64,000 bases of DNA. Source: Sporomusa acidovorans (GTDB taxonomy: Bacteria > Bacillota > Negativicutes > Sporomusales > Sporomusaceae). Positions 16,906 through 26,053 of the stretch are shown here, piece after piece. Each line of letters opens with the position of its first letter. Positions within the stretch are counted from its first letter, which is position 1. The notes under the pieces were generated by a model that had not been told where the DNA came from, did no database searches, and saw only the letters and a program-made list of their open reading frames with translations. A program made the position numbers and the translations under genes. Location of the stretch: assembly GCF_900101845.1 (NCBI RefSeq), contig NZ_FNAM01000007.1, forward strand, positions 83,048-147,047. The letters run 5' to 3'.

Positions 16906-17973
16906 TTGAAACTATACAAAATTCTGGTCGTCAACATTGGCTCAACCTCAACAAAACTGGCCTATTATGAAGACAAAGAATGCAAGCTGAAAACAACGCT
17001 GGAACACCCGGTCCACGAATTAGCGGCCTTTGATGATATGATGGACCAGGACCATTACCGCCGTGCGGCCATCGAAGCATTTCTCAAGGATAAAGGAATC
17101 CAGGTAAGCGAGTTAGACGCTATTAGCTGCCGGGGCGGTCATTCCAAGCCGCTGGAAGGCGGTGTATACCGTATTAATGAAACGATGCTGGCCCAGCAGG
17201 CTTCCGGCCTATATGGCAGGCACCCCGCTGATATCGGTACGAAAATCGCCTACCAAATGGCGGCAGAAAATAAACTGTTAGCGGTAGTGGTTGATCCGCC
17301 GGTGACGGATGAATTTACCGCGGTTGCCCGTCTGTCCGGTCATCCCGAGTTGCCGCGTCAAAGCAGATTTCAGGCCCTGAGCCACCGGGCTACCGGCAAA
17401 AGGTATGCGCGGGATAACGGTAGAAAATATGAGGAATTAAATTTGGTTATCGCCCATATGGGCGGCGGAATTACGGTTGCTGTTCACCGTCAGGGAAAAA
17501 TGATTGATGCTACCAACGGGATTGACGGCGAGGGGCCATTTTCCACTAACCGGACCGGCGGCCTGCCGGTGGGAGCGCTGGTCGATTTGTGTTTTTCCGG
17601 CCGTTACAGCTATAAAAAAGTCCAAAAAATGATCAATGGCGAGGGGGGGTTAACCGCCTATCTTAAGGAAAATGATGTGCGCACGATAGAAGTGAAAGCG
17701 GCTACCGACGACTATTACGCTTTGTGCCTGGAAGCAATGATTTATCAGACCTGTAAGGAAATAGGGGCGATGGCTACCGTGCTGGCAGGCAAGGTTGACG
17801 CCATTGTCATCACCGGTGGCATTGCTCATTCCCAAAAAATCATGGCGAAAATCAAAGAGCGAGTTGGTTTTATTGCGCCGATAACGTTGTATCCTGGTGA
17901 AAATGAAATGGATGCGCTGGCATTAGGTGCCTTGGAAGCTATACGGGGTAATGAACCGATTAAGTCTTTGTAG
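16906..17973 (+). CDS. buk: Butyrate kinase-type acyl kinase
   Basis: ASKHA-fold kinase (acetate/butyrate kinase family) that makes ATP from acyl phosphate. Phosphate-binding segments are present: VNIGSTSTKLAYYED at the N-terminus, IAHMGGGITVAVHRQGK in the middle and VITGGIAHSQ near the C-terminus. Its 355 residues match Buk rather than AckA (about 400). TTG at 16906 follows AAGAGGTGA by about 7 bases. It sits between the oxidoreductase and ptb genes, completing a substrate-level phosphorylation path from 2-oxo acid to acid. Confidence 0.93.
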   Translation: MKLYKILVVNIGSTSTKLAYYEDKECKLKTTLEHPVHELAAFDDMMDQDHYRRAAIEAFLKDKGIQVSELDAISCRGGHSKPLEGGVYRINETMLAQQASGLYGRHPADIGTKIAYQMAAENKLLAVVVDPPVTDEFTAVARLSGHPELPRQSRFQALSHRATGKRYARDNGRKYEELNLVIAHMGGGITVAVHRQGKMIDATNGIDGEGPFSTNRTGGLPVGALVDLCFSGRYSYKKVQKMINGEGGLTAYLKENDVRTIEVKAATDDYYALCLEAMIYQTCKEIGAMATVLAGKVDAIVITGGIAHSQKIMAKIKERVGFIAPITLYPGENEMDALALGALEAIRGNEPIKSL

Positions 17974-17988
17974 AAAGGAGGATAAAAA

Positions 17989-18894
17989 TTGTTTACTGAT
18001 TTCCACTGCGCGTTGACCTGGCTTAAGGACAAGCATATTATCAAAAAAGCGGCTGTGGCGGCTGCTCATGATATCGACGTACTGACCTCGGTTGTTTCCG
18101 CCCGGCGGGAAGGAATTCTCGACGCCGTTCTGATTGGCGATGCCGGCAAAATAAGGAGTTATTTGGAACAGTTAGGTGAGAAAACGGATCAATGGGAGAT
18201 TGTGGATGAACAGAACGAGGTTCAGGCTGCCCGCCATACGGCCGTGCTGGTTGCGGAAAAAAAAGTGGATATGCCGATGAAAGGATTACTGCAAACAAGT
18301 ACATTCCTGAAGGCCCTATTGGATAAAAGTCTGGGACTGATTGCTGAAAATGGGCTTATTAGCCAGATTACTGTTTTCCATTACCCGCAGGCGAGCCGTT
18401 TGATGCTTGTTACGGACTGTGCCATTAATGTTGCGCCGGATTATTCAAAAAAACTGAAAATCATGCAAAATGCCGTGAGTTTATGCCACAAGCTCGGTAT
18501 TGACAAGCCCAAGGTAGCGGTAATCGCCCCGCTGGAATTGGTCAATCCGGATATTCAGGCCACTAGTGACGCCGCTATGCTGACGTTAGCCAACATGCGG
18601 GGACAAATTAAAAACTGCATTGTCGACGGGCCGTTGGGCTTTGATAATGCGGTTTCGCTGGCGGCTGCCCGGCATAAAGGGATTGAAAGCAAGGTGGCCG
18701 GCTATGCCGACATTTTGCTGATGCCTGATTTAGGCGCAGGCAATATTCTGGATAAATCATTGCGGTACTTTGCCGGTTATCAGACTGCCGGGGTAGTAGC
18801 AGGGGGCAAAGTTCCCATCATTGCAACTTCCAGAAGTGATTCGGCGGAGAACAAACTTAATTCCATTGTTCTGTCCGTACTGCAGTCTCTGTAA
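17989..18894 (+). CDS. ptb: Phosphate butyryltransferase-type phosphotransacylase
   Basis: Exchanges CoA for phosphate on an acyl-CoA, feeding the neighbouring kinase. Of its 301 residues, the PTA/PTB fold is seen in VVSARREGILDAVLIGDAGK, MKGLLQTSTFLKALLD and the C-terminal ILLMPDLGAGNILDKSLRYF and SRSDSAENKLNSI, typical of Ptb. TTG at 17989 is placed 7 bases after AAAGGAGG. It is the last gene of the oxidoreductase operon, 15 bases after buk. A 102-bp gap then precedes the transporter. Confidence 0.92.
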   Translation: MFTDFHCALTWLKDKHIIKKAAVAAAHDIDVLTSVVSARREGILDAVLIGDAGKIRSYLEQLGEKTDQWEIVDEQNEVQAARHTAVLVAEKKVDMPMKGLLQTSTFLKALLDKSLGLIAENGLISQITVFHYPQASRLMLVTDCAINVAPDYSKKLKIMQNAVSLCHKLGIDKPKVAVIAPLELVNPDIQATSDAAMLTLANMRGQIKNCIVDGPLGFDNAVSLAAARHKGIESKVAGYADILLMPDLGAGNILDKSLRYFAGYQTAGVVAGGKVPIIATSRSDSAENKLNSIVLSVLQSL

Positions 18895-18996
18895 ATTTGG
18901 CAAGAGTCAGGGCTTTAGTAAATAACCCATAACCACAGTACGGGATACGGAGATAAAACCCTTAGCCATAGGATCAATCATTAAGGGGGAGAAAAA

Positions 18997-20342
18997 ATGT
19001 CAAACGGTACTACGATGACCACGATTAATACAACTGTGGAACGGAAGACCAGGTATCGGTGGGTTGTGCTGGCGGTTATTTTCCTGTTTTATTTGATTAA
19101 CTTTGCTGATCGTACAAATCTCGGGGTTGTGCTGCCAATGATTAAAGCAGAATTCAACCTAAGCAATTTCGAAGCAGGTTCGTTGATGAGCTTTTTCTTT
19201 CTCGGTTATGCCATTACGCAGATACCGGGCGGCTTGTTTATGGGCAAGCATGGAACCCGGGGGATGGTATCGTTCTCCATTTTAGGATTTTCTATTTTTA
19301 CCTACCTGATTGGTACATCGGCCAATGCGGTCATGATGAAATGGTTTCGGCTAGGTCTTGGTCTGTGTGAAGGCCCGAGTCCGGTTGGCGGTTCAGCAAC
19401 TATTAAAAACTGGTATCCGCCGCAAGAACAGGGAACCGCCGCCGGAGTGTTCATGGGGGCCTCATCAGTGGCTTTAATGTCGATACCGCCGATTGCGGTT
19501 TGGATCATGGTGAATTACGGCTGGCGGCACGTATTTTATTGGTTTGCTATTCCGGGGATTATTCTGTCAATTATTTGGTATCTCTTTGTTCACAGTCGTC
19601 CGGAAGAGAGCCCTTATTGCAATCAGGCCGAGGTAGATTATATCCGCAATACTTCAGCTCTAGACATACCCAGGCGGCAAATCGGTCAACCGCAGGTAAA
19701 TCAATGGGCTGGCTGGATAAGATTATCAGCAGGAAAAAAGTAACCCAGCTGGTAACGGCGGCTGAAGTTTTCCGGTCCTGGAATGTTTGGGGGCTGGCGG
19801 TGACGTATTTTTTCATAGGGTTTGTGACTTATGGGTTTATGACCTGGATACCGTTGTATCTAGTCAGTGCTAAGGGATTTTCGCTGGTAAAAATGGGTTG
19901 GATTGCTTCCGCTCCATGGATTGGGGCGGCGGCCGGAAATTTCCTGGGTGGAGTCATTGCCGACAAATTACTCGATAAACGGCGCAAGCCGCTGATGATG
20001 TTTGGACCGATAAGCTTGGTTGTTATGCTGACTGCGCTGATTCATGTGCCGAATGACACTACGCTCTTGTTTATTGTCCTGTTTTTGACCGGCTTTTTTA
20101 TCAATTTAGCCTGGCCTTGCTATTTCGCCTATCCGATGGGATTTACGACAGGGGCCACTTACCCGACCGCCATCGCCATTGTTACATCGATCGGCAATCT
20201 GAGCGGCTTCTTTTCGCCGATGATCGGCGGCTACCTGTTGGATGTGTATAAATCATTTGATGTTGTTTTTATCTTTCTCGGAGCGTGCGGCTTACTCAGC
20301 CTGCTGATGTCACTGACCATCAAGGAGCCGTTGCAGGAATGA
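18997..20342 (+). pseudogene. MFS anion:cation-symporter-type carrier, frameshifted
   Basis: Major facilitator of the ACS type, normally a proton-coupled uptake carrier for organic anions such as sugar acids or aromatic acids. The N-terminal half reads from ATG 18997 (FLFYLINFADRTNLGVVLPM is the family opening) through about six helices. The C-terminal half (GWLDKIISRKKV, then six more helices to IKEPLQE) is in the -1 frame. The switch lies between about 19650 and 19715 in the central cytoplasmic loop and equals a one-base deletion. Either the carrier is inactive or the base call is wrong. It heads the URO-D/UbiD gene group. Confidence 0.85.
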
Positions 20343-20402
20343 TTTCAGTAAGTTAGCTTAAGGCTGCCCCAAGGTATTATTTTTCTACGAGGAGTGGTAA
20401 GA

Positions 20403-21509
20403 ATGAAACCAGCTGCAGAATTATTGCAAGAACGTACAGAGCGGTTGAAAAAAGCAATTGCGTTAGAAAAAACGGACAGGCCGCCGATTATACTGACCGC
20501 AGATGCTTTTCACGCTAACCAGATGGGGGTAAAATTATCCGACTTTTGCTTGCATGTGAACGTTTCGCATGAGACTATGTTCAAATCTATCCAGCGCCTG
20601 GGTGATGTGGACGGAACAAATGCCGCTTTTAGTGCCGCTAAACTATTTCCACTCCAATTTTTCACGAAAATGAAACTGCCGGGCCGTGAATTGCCGGACC
20701 ATACACTCTGGCAGCTTGACGAGCAGGAAATGATGACGGTGGAAGACTATGACACTATTTTGGACAAAGGCTGGGAAGCGTTTAGTCAGGATTATCTGGC
20801 TAACCGCCTGAACCTCCCGGTTGCAGCCATGCTGGCAGAGGTAGCCGCGATGCCGCAGATGATAAAAAGGTTTGAAGACGCCGGCTATCTGGTATACTCC
20901 CGCAAGCAAGGACTTACGGTTAATGAGTATCTTAGCGGTGGACGGTCGATGGCAAAATTTATGCGCGATTTATTCAAAATGCCGGATAAAGTAGAAGCTG
21001 TCCTGGACGTGATTTTAGCCGGCCAAGTGGCCGACTATCGGCAGTATGTGCGTGAGAATAAGCCCCTTGTCGTCTTTATTTCGCCGGCGCGGGGCGCCAG
21101 TGAATTCTATTCTCCTAAAATATGGGAAAAATTTGTGTGGAAATATTTGCAGGCCATTGTGGAGGCCATTGTGGAAGAAGGCGCCTTTGTTGATATTCAT
21201 ATTGACGGCAATTGGGAACGTGATCTTACCTATTTCCGGTCATTGCCGAAAGCAAAATGTATTTTCGAATCAGACAGTGTCACCAATATTTACAAGATCA
21301 AAGAAGTTTTGGGAGATCACATGTGCATCAAGGGAGATGTGCCGGCCGCCCTGCTGACATTGGGTACGCCTGATGAGGTATACAATTATTGTACTAAGCT
21401 GATTAACGATATGGGGTCAGGCTTCATTCTTGCGTCCGGCTGTACCGTACCGCCGAATGCCAAATTAGAAAATGTGAAAGCCATGATTGCCGCTGCCACC
21501 GGCAAGTAG
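20403..21509 (+). CDS. URO-D-superfamily methyltransferase-like protein
   Basis: TIM-barrel protein of the uroporphyrinogen-decarboxylase superfamily, 368 residues. Rather than haem synthesis, it resembles the corrinoid-dependent methyltransferases of anaerobes. C-terminal elements DIHIDGNWERDL (about 264-275), MCIKGDVPAALLTLGTP (about 307-323) and ASGCTVPPNAKLENV (Cys347) are typical. The zinc motif His-x-Cys of MtaA-type enzymes reads His266-x-Asp268 here, so one usual metal ligand is replaced. No corrinoid protein or activator is encoded nearby. A role in O-demethylating a methoxylated aromatic acid before decarboxylation by the next gene is inferred. ATG at 20403 follows GAGGAG by 8 bases. 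Confidence 0.8.
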   Translation: MKPAAELLQERTERLKKAIALEKTDRPPIILTADAFHANQMGVKLSDFCLHVNVSHETMFKSIQRLGDVDGTNAAFSAAKLFPLQFFTKMKLPGRELPDHTLWQLDEQEMMTVEDYDTILDKGWEAFSQDYLANRLNLPVAAMLAEVAAMPQMIKRFEDAGYLVYSRKQGLTVNEYLSGGRSMAKFMRDLFKMPDKVEAVLDVILAGQVADYRQYVRENKPLVVFISPARGASEFYSPKIWEKFVWKYLQAIVEAIVEEGAFVDIHIDGNWERDLTYFRSLPKAKCIFESDSVTNIYKIKEVLGDHMCIKGDVPAALLTLGTPDEVYNYCTKLINDMGSGFILASGCTVPPNAKLENVKAMIAAATGK

Positions 21510-21551
21510 CAGGCGGGTACCAGTCTTTAAAATATTTGGAGGAGTTACTAG

Positions 21552-23045
21552 ATGGTTAGGCAAGAAAATATACAAATCTTTGATTTACGTTCGGCCCTAG
21601 AACGATTGAAACAGCAGCCGGGTGAACTTCTCTATACCGATGAACCCGTGGACCCCCAGGCCGAGCTGGCAGGTGTCTATCGTTATATCGGAGCCGGCGG
21701 TACGGTTGCGCGACCGACTCGTTTGGGACCGGCCATGATTTTCAATCATGTCAAGGGCTTTAATAATATTCAGGTATTGATCGGACTGCTCGCCAGCCGC
21801 AAGCGGGTGGCAACCCTGCTGGATACTACGCCGGAAAAACTGGCTTTTTGTCTCATGGAAGCGCTACAAGAACCCCTGGCCCCGGTGACAATCCCCCGGG
21901 AGAAAGCCATATGCCAGGAGATTGTGCATCGTGCTGATGAACCGGGTTTTGACTTGCGTAAGATCGTACCGGCACCAACTAATACGGAAGAAGACGCCGG
22001 TCCCTATATTACCATTGGCATGGCCTATGCTTCTGATCCGGAAACAGGTGATGCCGATATTACCATCCACCGGTTGTGCATCCAGAGTGCTGACGAAATT
22101 TCCATGTATTTTGCACCAGGACGCCACCTGGATGTGTTTCGTAAAAAAGCGGAAGCTGCCAACCAGCCTTTGCCGCTATCGATTAGTATTGGCGTAGACC
22201 CGGCGATTGAAATTTGTGCCTGTTTTGAGCCGCCCACTACGCCCCTGGGGTATAATGAGCTGGCGCTTGCCGGCGGTGTGCGCAAACGCCCGGTTGAACT
22301 GGCAGATTGTTTGACTGTGCAGGCAAAGGCCATTGCCAATGCGGAGTTTGTCATTGAGGGAGAATTACTGCCTAACGTCCGGGTCAGGGAAGACCGGCAG
22401 ACTATGAGCGGCAAAGCTATGCCGGAGTTTCCCGGCTATACCGGGCCGGCCAATCCGGCAATACCGCTTATCAAGGTAAAAGCGGTGACTCACCGCAAGC
22501 AGCCCATTATGCAAACGGTGATAGGTCCCAGTGAAGAACATGTCAATTTGGCCGGCATTCCGACCGAAGCCAGTATTCTGCAGATGGTGGAACGGGCTAT
22601 GCCGGGCCGGCTGCTCAATGTATACGCGCATTCGGCCGGGGGCGGAAAATATATGGCCGTATTGCAATTCAAAAAGAGCGTCCCCAGTGACGAGGGGCGG
22701 CAAAGGCAGGCGGCGCTACTGGCATTTGCCGCCTTCTCCGAATTAAAGCATGTGTTCCTGGTGGATGAAGATGTGGACCCCTTTGACAGCAATGATGTTT
22801 TATGGGCCTTAAATACCCGCTATCAGGGGGATGTCAGTACGGTCTTTATTCCCGGTGTTCGTTGTCACCCTCTGGACCCGTCGCAGGTTCCGGAGTTCAG
22901 CACTTCGATCCGCGACACAGGGATTTCTTGCAAAGTGATCTTTGACTGTACGGTGCCCTATGATCTGAAAGAGCGTTTTCAGCGGGCAAAATTTAAAGAA
23001 GTGGATGTACGGCGGTTTGCGCCGACTCTATTGGGAGAAGATTAA
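21552..23045 (+). CDS. UbiD-family prenylated-FMN-dependent decarboxylase
   Basis: Reversible (de)carboxylase of the UbiD/gallate-decarboxylase type, using prenylated FMN made by a UbiX enzyme not present here. Length of 497 residues is usual. DITIHRLCI carries the conserved Arg174. The segment IEGELLPNVRVRED (about 268-281) contains the catalytic Glu residues. VDEDVDPFDSNDVLWAL is a signature of the family near the C-terminus. The LpdD-like chaperone downstream supports a phenolic-acid (gallate or protocatechuate) type of substrate, but the actual acid is unknown. The gene follows the URO-D methyltransferase by 42 bases and has a GGAGG site. Confidence 0.93.
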   Translation: MVRQENIQIFDLRSALERLKQQPGELLYTDEPVDPQAELAGVYRYIGAGGTVARPTRLGPAMIFNHVKGFNNIQVLIGLLASRKRVATLLDTTPEKLAFCLMEALQEPLAPVTIPREKAICQEIVHRADEPGFDLRKIVPAPTNTEEDAGPYITIGMAYASDPETGDADITIHRLCIQSADEISMYFAPGRHLDVFRKKAEAANQPLPLSISIGVDPAIEICACFEPPTTPLGYNELALAGGVRKRPVELADCLTVQAKAIANAEFVIEGELLPNVRVREDRQTMSGKAMPEFPGYTGPANPAIPLIKVKAVTHRKQPIMQTVIGPSEEHVNLAGIPTEASILQMVERAMPGRLLNVYAHSAGGGKYMAVLQFKKSVPSDEGRQRQAALLAFAAFSELKHVFLVDEDVDPFDSNDVLWALNTRYQGDVSTVFIPGVRCHPLDPSQVPEFSTSIRDTGISCKVIFDCTVPYDLKERFQRAKFKEVDVRRFAPTLLGED

Positions 23046-23079
23046 TTCAGCATGATAAAAATGGGCAGGAGTGATTCAG

Positions 23080-24531
23080 ATGATGAGTAAAAAGGGTAAG
23101 GTTTTGCTGGCTATGCCATTGGTGGCTTTGTCGTTGAGTTTTAGCGGTGTTTTGCCAGTGACCAGCCATGTACAGGCCGCCACAGTTCAGTCCTTTAGCG
23201 ATGTTCCCGCCGGTCACTGGGCGTATGCCGCGGTGGCAAAGCTGGCCAAAGCCGGACTTGTGGACGGTTATGGCGACAATAGCTTCCAAGGCGACAGAAC
23301 GATGAGCCGGTATGAGTTTGCTTTTATTGTGGCCAAAGCGATGGACAAATTTGAAAAAGCCGATGAGGATAATAAACAGGTAATCGATAAATTATCGGCG
23401 GAGTTTGCCGCCGAGCTTAACCGCCTGGGGGCACGGGTGGCTAAGGTTGAAGCCAAGACAAACACATGGGTAAGTGGTGAGACGCGGTTCCGCTATATGG
23501 GAAATTCTCCGAAAGCTGGCGGAACTAGTTTAAGAGGATCAGACCGTTTCGATTTCCGGCAACGCGTCAAATTCCAGGGAACCATTAATGATGATGTTTC
23601 ATGGACTGCACGGATTATCGCAACCGGTAAAGCCGGTAATTACAATAATAATCCTGACGGAAGTAATGCTGCTTTCGATATGCTTGCTGTAACGGCAAAG
23701 AATGTTTTTGGCCTGGATAAAGTTCGTATTGGCCGCTTTCCCTATGATTCTTATACTTACGGACTTTTTAGCAAAGCATTGGGTGTTGACGGTGTTCGCG
23801 TGGATAAAAGTTTCGGTAATGTGGTATTTACCGGATCGGTAAATAACGTCAAAAGTAATACTAACCAAGGTAATGGCCTAGGCGACAGCGGTGACGCCAA
23901 TACCGTGACAACTGCTCAACTTTCCGGCAGAGCGGGCAGTAATTTGGGCTGGAAAGCCGGCTACTTCTGGTCTGAGGTTCCCGGTACCAGCACTTCTACA
24001 GGAACAGGTTCTCTAAATACGAATATTGGTTTTTTTAAGCAATCCCAAGGATGGAATGCGGGTTTTGACGCCAAGCTGGGAGATTGCCTGCTTATCGGTG
24101 AATATGTTTCAACCAGCCTTAAGGGAGTAGAAAATCTTCCCTCATCCCCTAAGGGCTGGGCTGTCGAGCTTACCAGCGCTACGAAACAGCCGCCGATCTT
24201 TTATGGGGCGAAATATCTGGTAGACTATAAGAAAAAAGGTGATTTCGGCTGGTCGGTTTCCTATCGCAGTATTGATGCCGGCGTAGTTCCGAACGGGGCA
24301 GGCGGATTTGATGCTCAGGCAGTCAGCTATGCTACAGATCCATATTCGACAGTTCTCAAAGGTACGGACAATATTAAAGGTTTCTTTGTAGCTTTTCAAA
24401 ATACGATAAGCAAGAATGTAGTTTGGACCATTGAAGGTCAGGATCTCAAAATTAAGAACAGAGAGTTGACCGGTTTGTCTTCCAATGATCTTGGCAAAAC
24501 CTATATGACTAGACTTGAGTTTTTCTATTAA
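23080..24531 (+). CDS. OmpM-type outer-membrane porin with SLH domain
   Basis: Outer-membrane porin of diderm Firmicutes that ties the outer membrane to the cell wall. A signal peptide (about residues 1-34, ending ...SHVQA-A) leads to one SLH domain (SFSDVPAGHWAYAAVAKLAK through DRTMSRYEFAFIVAKAMDKF). A coiled-coil stalk follows (about 90-120), then a beta-barrel of about 340 residues with alternating aromatics ending in TRLEFFY, a C-terminal Phe/Tyr as in porins. ATG at 23080 is preferred, 8 bases after AGGAG; the in-frame GTG at 23071 overlaps that site. Its place within the decarboxylase group suggests specific substrate entry. Confidence 0.92.
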   Translation: MMSKKGKVLLAMPLVALSLSFSGVLPVTSHVQAATVQSFSDVPAGHWAYAAVAKLAKAGLVDGYGDNSFQGDRTMSRYEFAFIVAKAMDKFEKADEDNKQVIDKLSAEFAAELNRLGARVAKVEAKTNTWVSGETRFRYMGNSPKAGGTSLRGSDRFDFRQRVKFQGTINDDVSWTARIIATGKAGNYNNNPDGSNAAFDMLAVTAKNVFGLDKVRIGRFPYDSYTYGLFSKALGVDGVRVDKSFGNVVFTGSVNNVKSNTNQGNGLGDSGDANTVTTAQLSGRAGSNLGWKAGYFWSEVPGTSTSTGTGSLNTNIGFFKQSQGWNAGFDAKLGDCLLIGEYVSTSLKGVENLPSSPKGWAVELTSATKQPPIFYGAKYLVDYKKKGDFGWSVSYRSIDAGVVPNGAGGFDAQAVSYATDPYSTVLKGTDNIKGFFVAFQNTISKNVVWTIEGQDLKIKNRELTGLSSNDLGKTYMTRLEFFY

Positions 24532-24548
24532 AAGTTACACTTCGGAGA

Positions 24549-24583
24549 ACAGGGTAACCCTATGTAGGCGGGGTTACCCTGTT
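24549..24583 (+). terminator. Hairpin after the OmpM gene
   Basis: AACAGGGTAACCC pairs with GGGTTACCCTGTT across a 9-base loop. The T tract after it is weak (GTTGTTTGGG), so it may slow rather than stop transcription before the next gene. Confidence 0.7.
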
Positions 24584-24616
24584 GTTTGGGTACGTTTACA
24601 GAAAATACAGTAAGGA

Positions 24617-25009
24617 GTGAGCAAGATAAAGCTGCTTAAGCGTCAAAATGGACGCATATATTTACAATTTCAGTTGACGTTGCTGGGAACAGATTTTTGT
24701 TTGACTGTAACCGGGGGCGACCGTTCTCATTTGGGGGCTGTCGCAGTAGCTCAGGTAGGAGAAAGTATGATTGAGGCTGGCAAGCTGACTACCACAGTAT
24801 CTACTATTACATTATTAGGGCATAAAGAAGATGGTATGGCCCGTGACTTAGCGGCGCGTTTGGCAACGGCGGTTGCCGCCAATGTTGTGGTTTGCTGCGG
24901 GATTCATCTTGACAACATAACACCTGACGAAATTAAAACAGTACGATTAATGAGCAATGAGATGGCAGGCGAAATTATTCAATATGTCCAGGATTTGCGC
25001 CGTGCGTAG
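24617..25009 (+). CDS. LpdD-like prenylated-flavin chaperone
   Basis: Small protein of 130 residues resembling the LpdD-like family that accompanies UbiD-type gallate/phenolic-acid decarboxylases. Characteristic parts are a beta-rich start, LTVTGGDRSHLGAVAVAQVG, LLGHKEDGMARDLAARLATA and CGIHLDNITPDEI. The location three genes after the UbiD gene supports the assignment. The start is awkward: the AAGGAG site (24612-24617) overlaps the GTG at 24617, whereas an in-frame ATA at 24626 has ideal spacing. A hairpin separates it from ompM, so it may be expressed at a lower level. Confidence 0.78.
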   Translation: MSKIKLLKRQNGRIYLQFQLTLLGTDFCLTVTGGDRSHLGAVAVAQVGESMIEAGKLTTTVSTITLLGHKEDGMARDLAARLATAVAANVVVCCGIHLDNITPDEIKTVRLMSNEMAGEIIQYVQDLRRA

Positions 25010-25149
25010 CTGACAGCCGCCCGGCAGGCGAAATATTCATGAAATTCCAGATAGTGGTGAGGAAGGAATATTTACCTTAATACAGAATTATACAGCATGA
25101 TATGTACATCTTATTAGTTAGTATTCAATAATCATTGTCGGAGGTAAAT

Positions 25150-25923
25150 ATGCCTGCAAAATTTTTGCAATCAGTTGATAATGCGCTTCAAATATTAGAG
25201 TTGTTTTCCGGTAATGTTGCGGAACTAGGTGTGACTGATGTTAGCAAGTTGCTTGGTCTGGGAAGAAGCACCGCCCACCGCCTGCTTTCTACTTTAGAAA
25301 ATCGTGCTTTTGTTGAACAAAATCCCGTAACGGGAAAGTATAAACTTGGCATGAAAATCGTGAACATTGGGGCTAACAAGCTGTCAAGGCTAAATATAAT
25401 CAAAGAATGTCACCCGTGTCTTGAAGCACTAAGCAGTGAGACAGGTGAAGCAACTCATCTGGCTTTGTATAGTCGGGGTGAGATAACTTTCGTTGATCAG
25501 GTACGGCGTAACCCTGCAGTCATGTCCTCTATTATCGGCTCGCGCATGCCTGCCTATATTACCGGCACAGGAAAAATTCTTTTGGCGTTCTTAGCAGATG
25601 CCGAAGTCGAAAAGTATTTACAAAATGTGCATTTGCAACCGTATACAGCCACCACCATTGCGGATCGTGATCAACTTAAGGAGCACCTGAAAGAAATCCG
25701 CGAGCAGGGATATGGTGAGGACCAGCAAGAATCTGAGGAGGGGCTTGTTTGTTTTGCGGCGCCTGTTCGTGACAGAACAGGAAAAGTTGTGGCTGCTATT
25801 AGTATATCCGGTGCCGCTAGCAGGATGAATGCGCGCAAAGAAGAGTTAGTCAATAAAGTCAAAACCGCTGCCGAGCAGGCGTCACGCAATTGTGGCTGGT
25901 CGCCTAGCTATGAATGGAAATGA
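25150..25923 (+). CDS. IclR-family transcriptional regulator
   Basis: Regulator with an N-terminal winged helix-turn-helix (SVDNALQILELFSGN, then SKLLGLGRSTAHRLLSTLEN) and a C-terminal effector-binding domain (about residues 80-250, with YITGTGKILLAFL and the usual ESEEGLVCFAAPVRD). Its 257 residues are normal. ATG at 25150 is favoured because GGAGG at 25140-25144 is 5 bases upstream; TTG at 25135 has no site. IclR proteins often control aromatic-acid catabolism, and this one sits at the end of the decarboxylase gene group, its likely target. A terminator follows. Confidence 0.92.
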   Translation: MPAKFLQSVDNALQILELFSGNVAELGVTDVSKLLGLGRSTAHRLLSTLENRAFVEQNPVTGKYKLGMKIVNIGANKLSRLNIIKECHPCLEALSSETGEATHLALYSRGEITFVDQVRRNPAVMSSIIGSRMPAYITGTGKILLAFLADAEVEKYLQNVHLQPYTATTIADRDQLKEHLKEIREQGYGEDQQESEEGLVCFAAPVRDRTGKVVAAISISGAASRMNARKEELVNKVKTAAEQASRNCGWSPSYEWK

Positions 25924-25991
25924 CGTAAACAATATATTGTGCCAACGTAAGGAGCTACTCGTTATTTTCAATGATAATTTTGTCATGAACT

Positions 25992-26032
25992 AAAAACCAG
26001 GAAGCGCAGGTTCTGCGTTTCCTGGTTTTTTA
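25992..26032. terminator. Bidirectional terminator between iclR-type gene and helicase
   Basis: AAAAACCAGGAAGCGCAG pairs with CTGCGTTTCCTGGTTTTT around a 3-base loop. It has A and T runs on both sides, so it can serve both convergent genes. Confidence 0.88.
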
Positions 26033-26053
26033 TGTCTACTTTGGGCCGAATAT

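Noticed and set aside
13074..26032. Shared AAAAACCAGGAAGC stem at 13074 and 25992 as a mobile repeat
   Set aside because: Each copy is an ordinary terminator directly after a stop codon; similarity is limited to the stem. No flanking duplications were seen.
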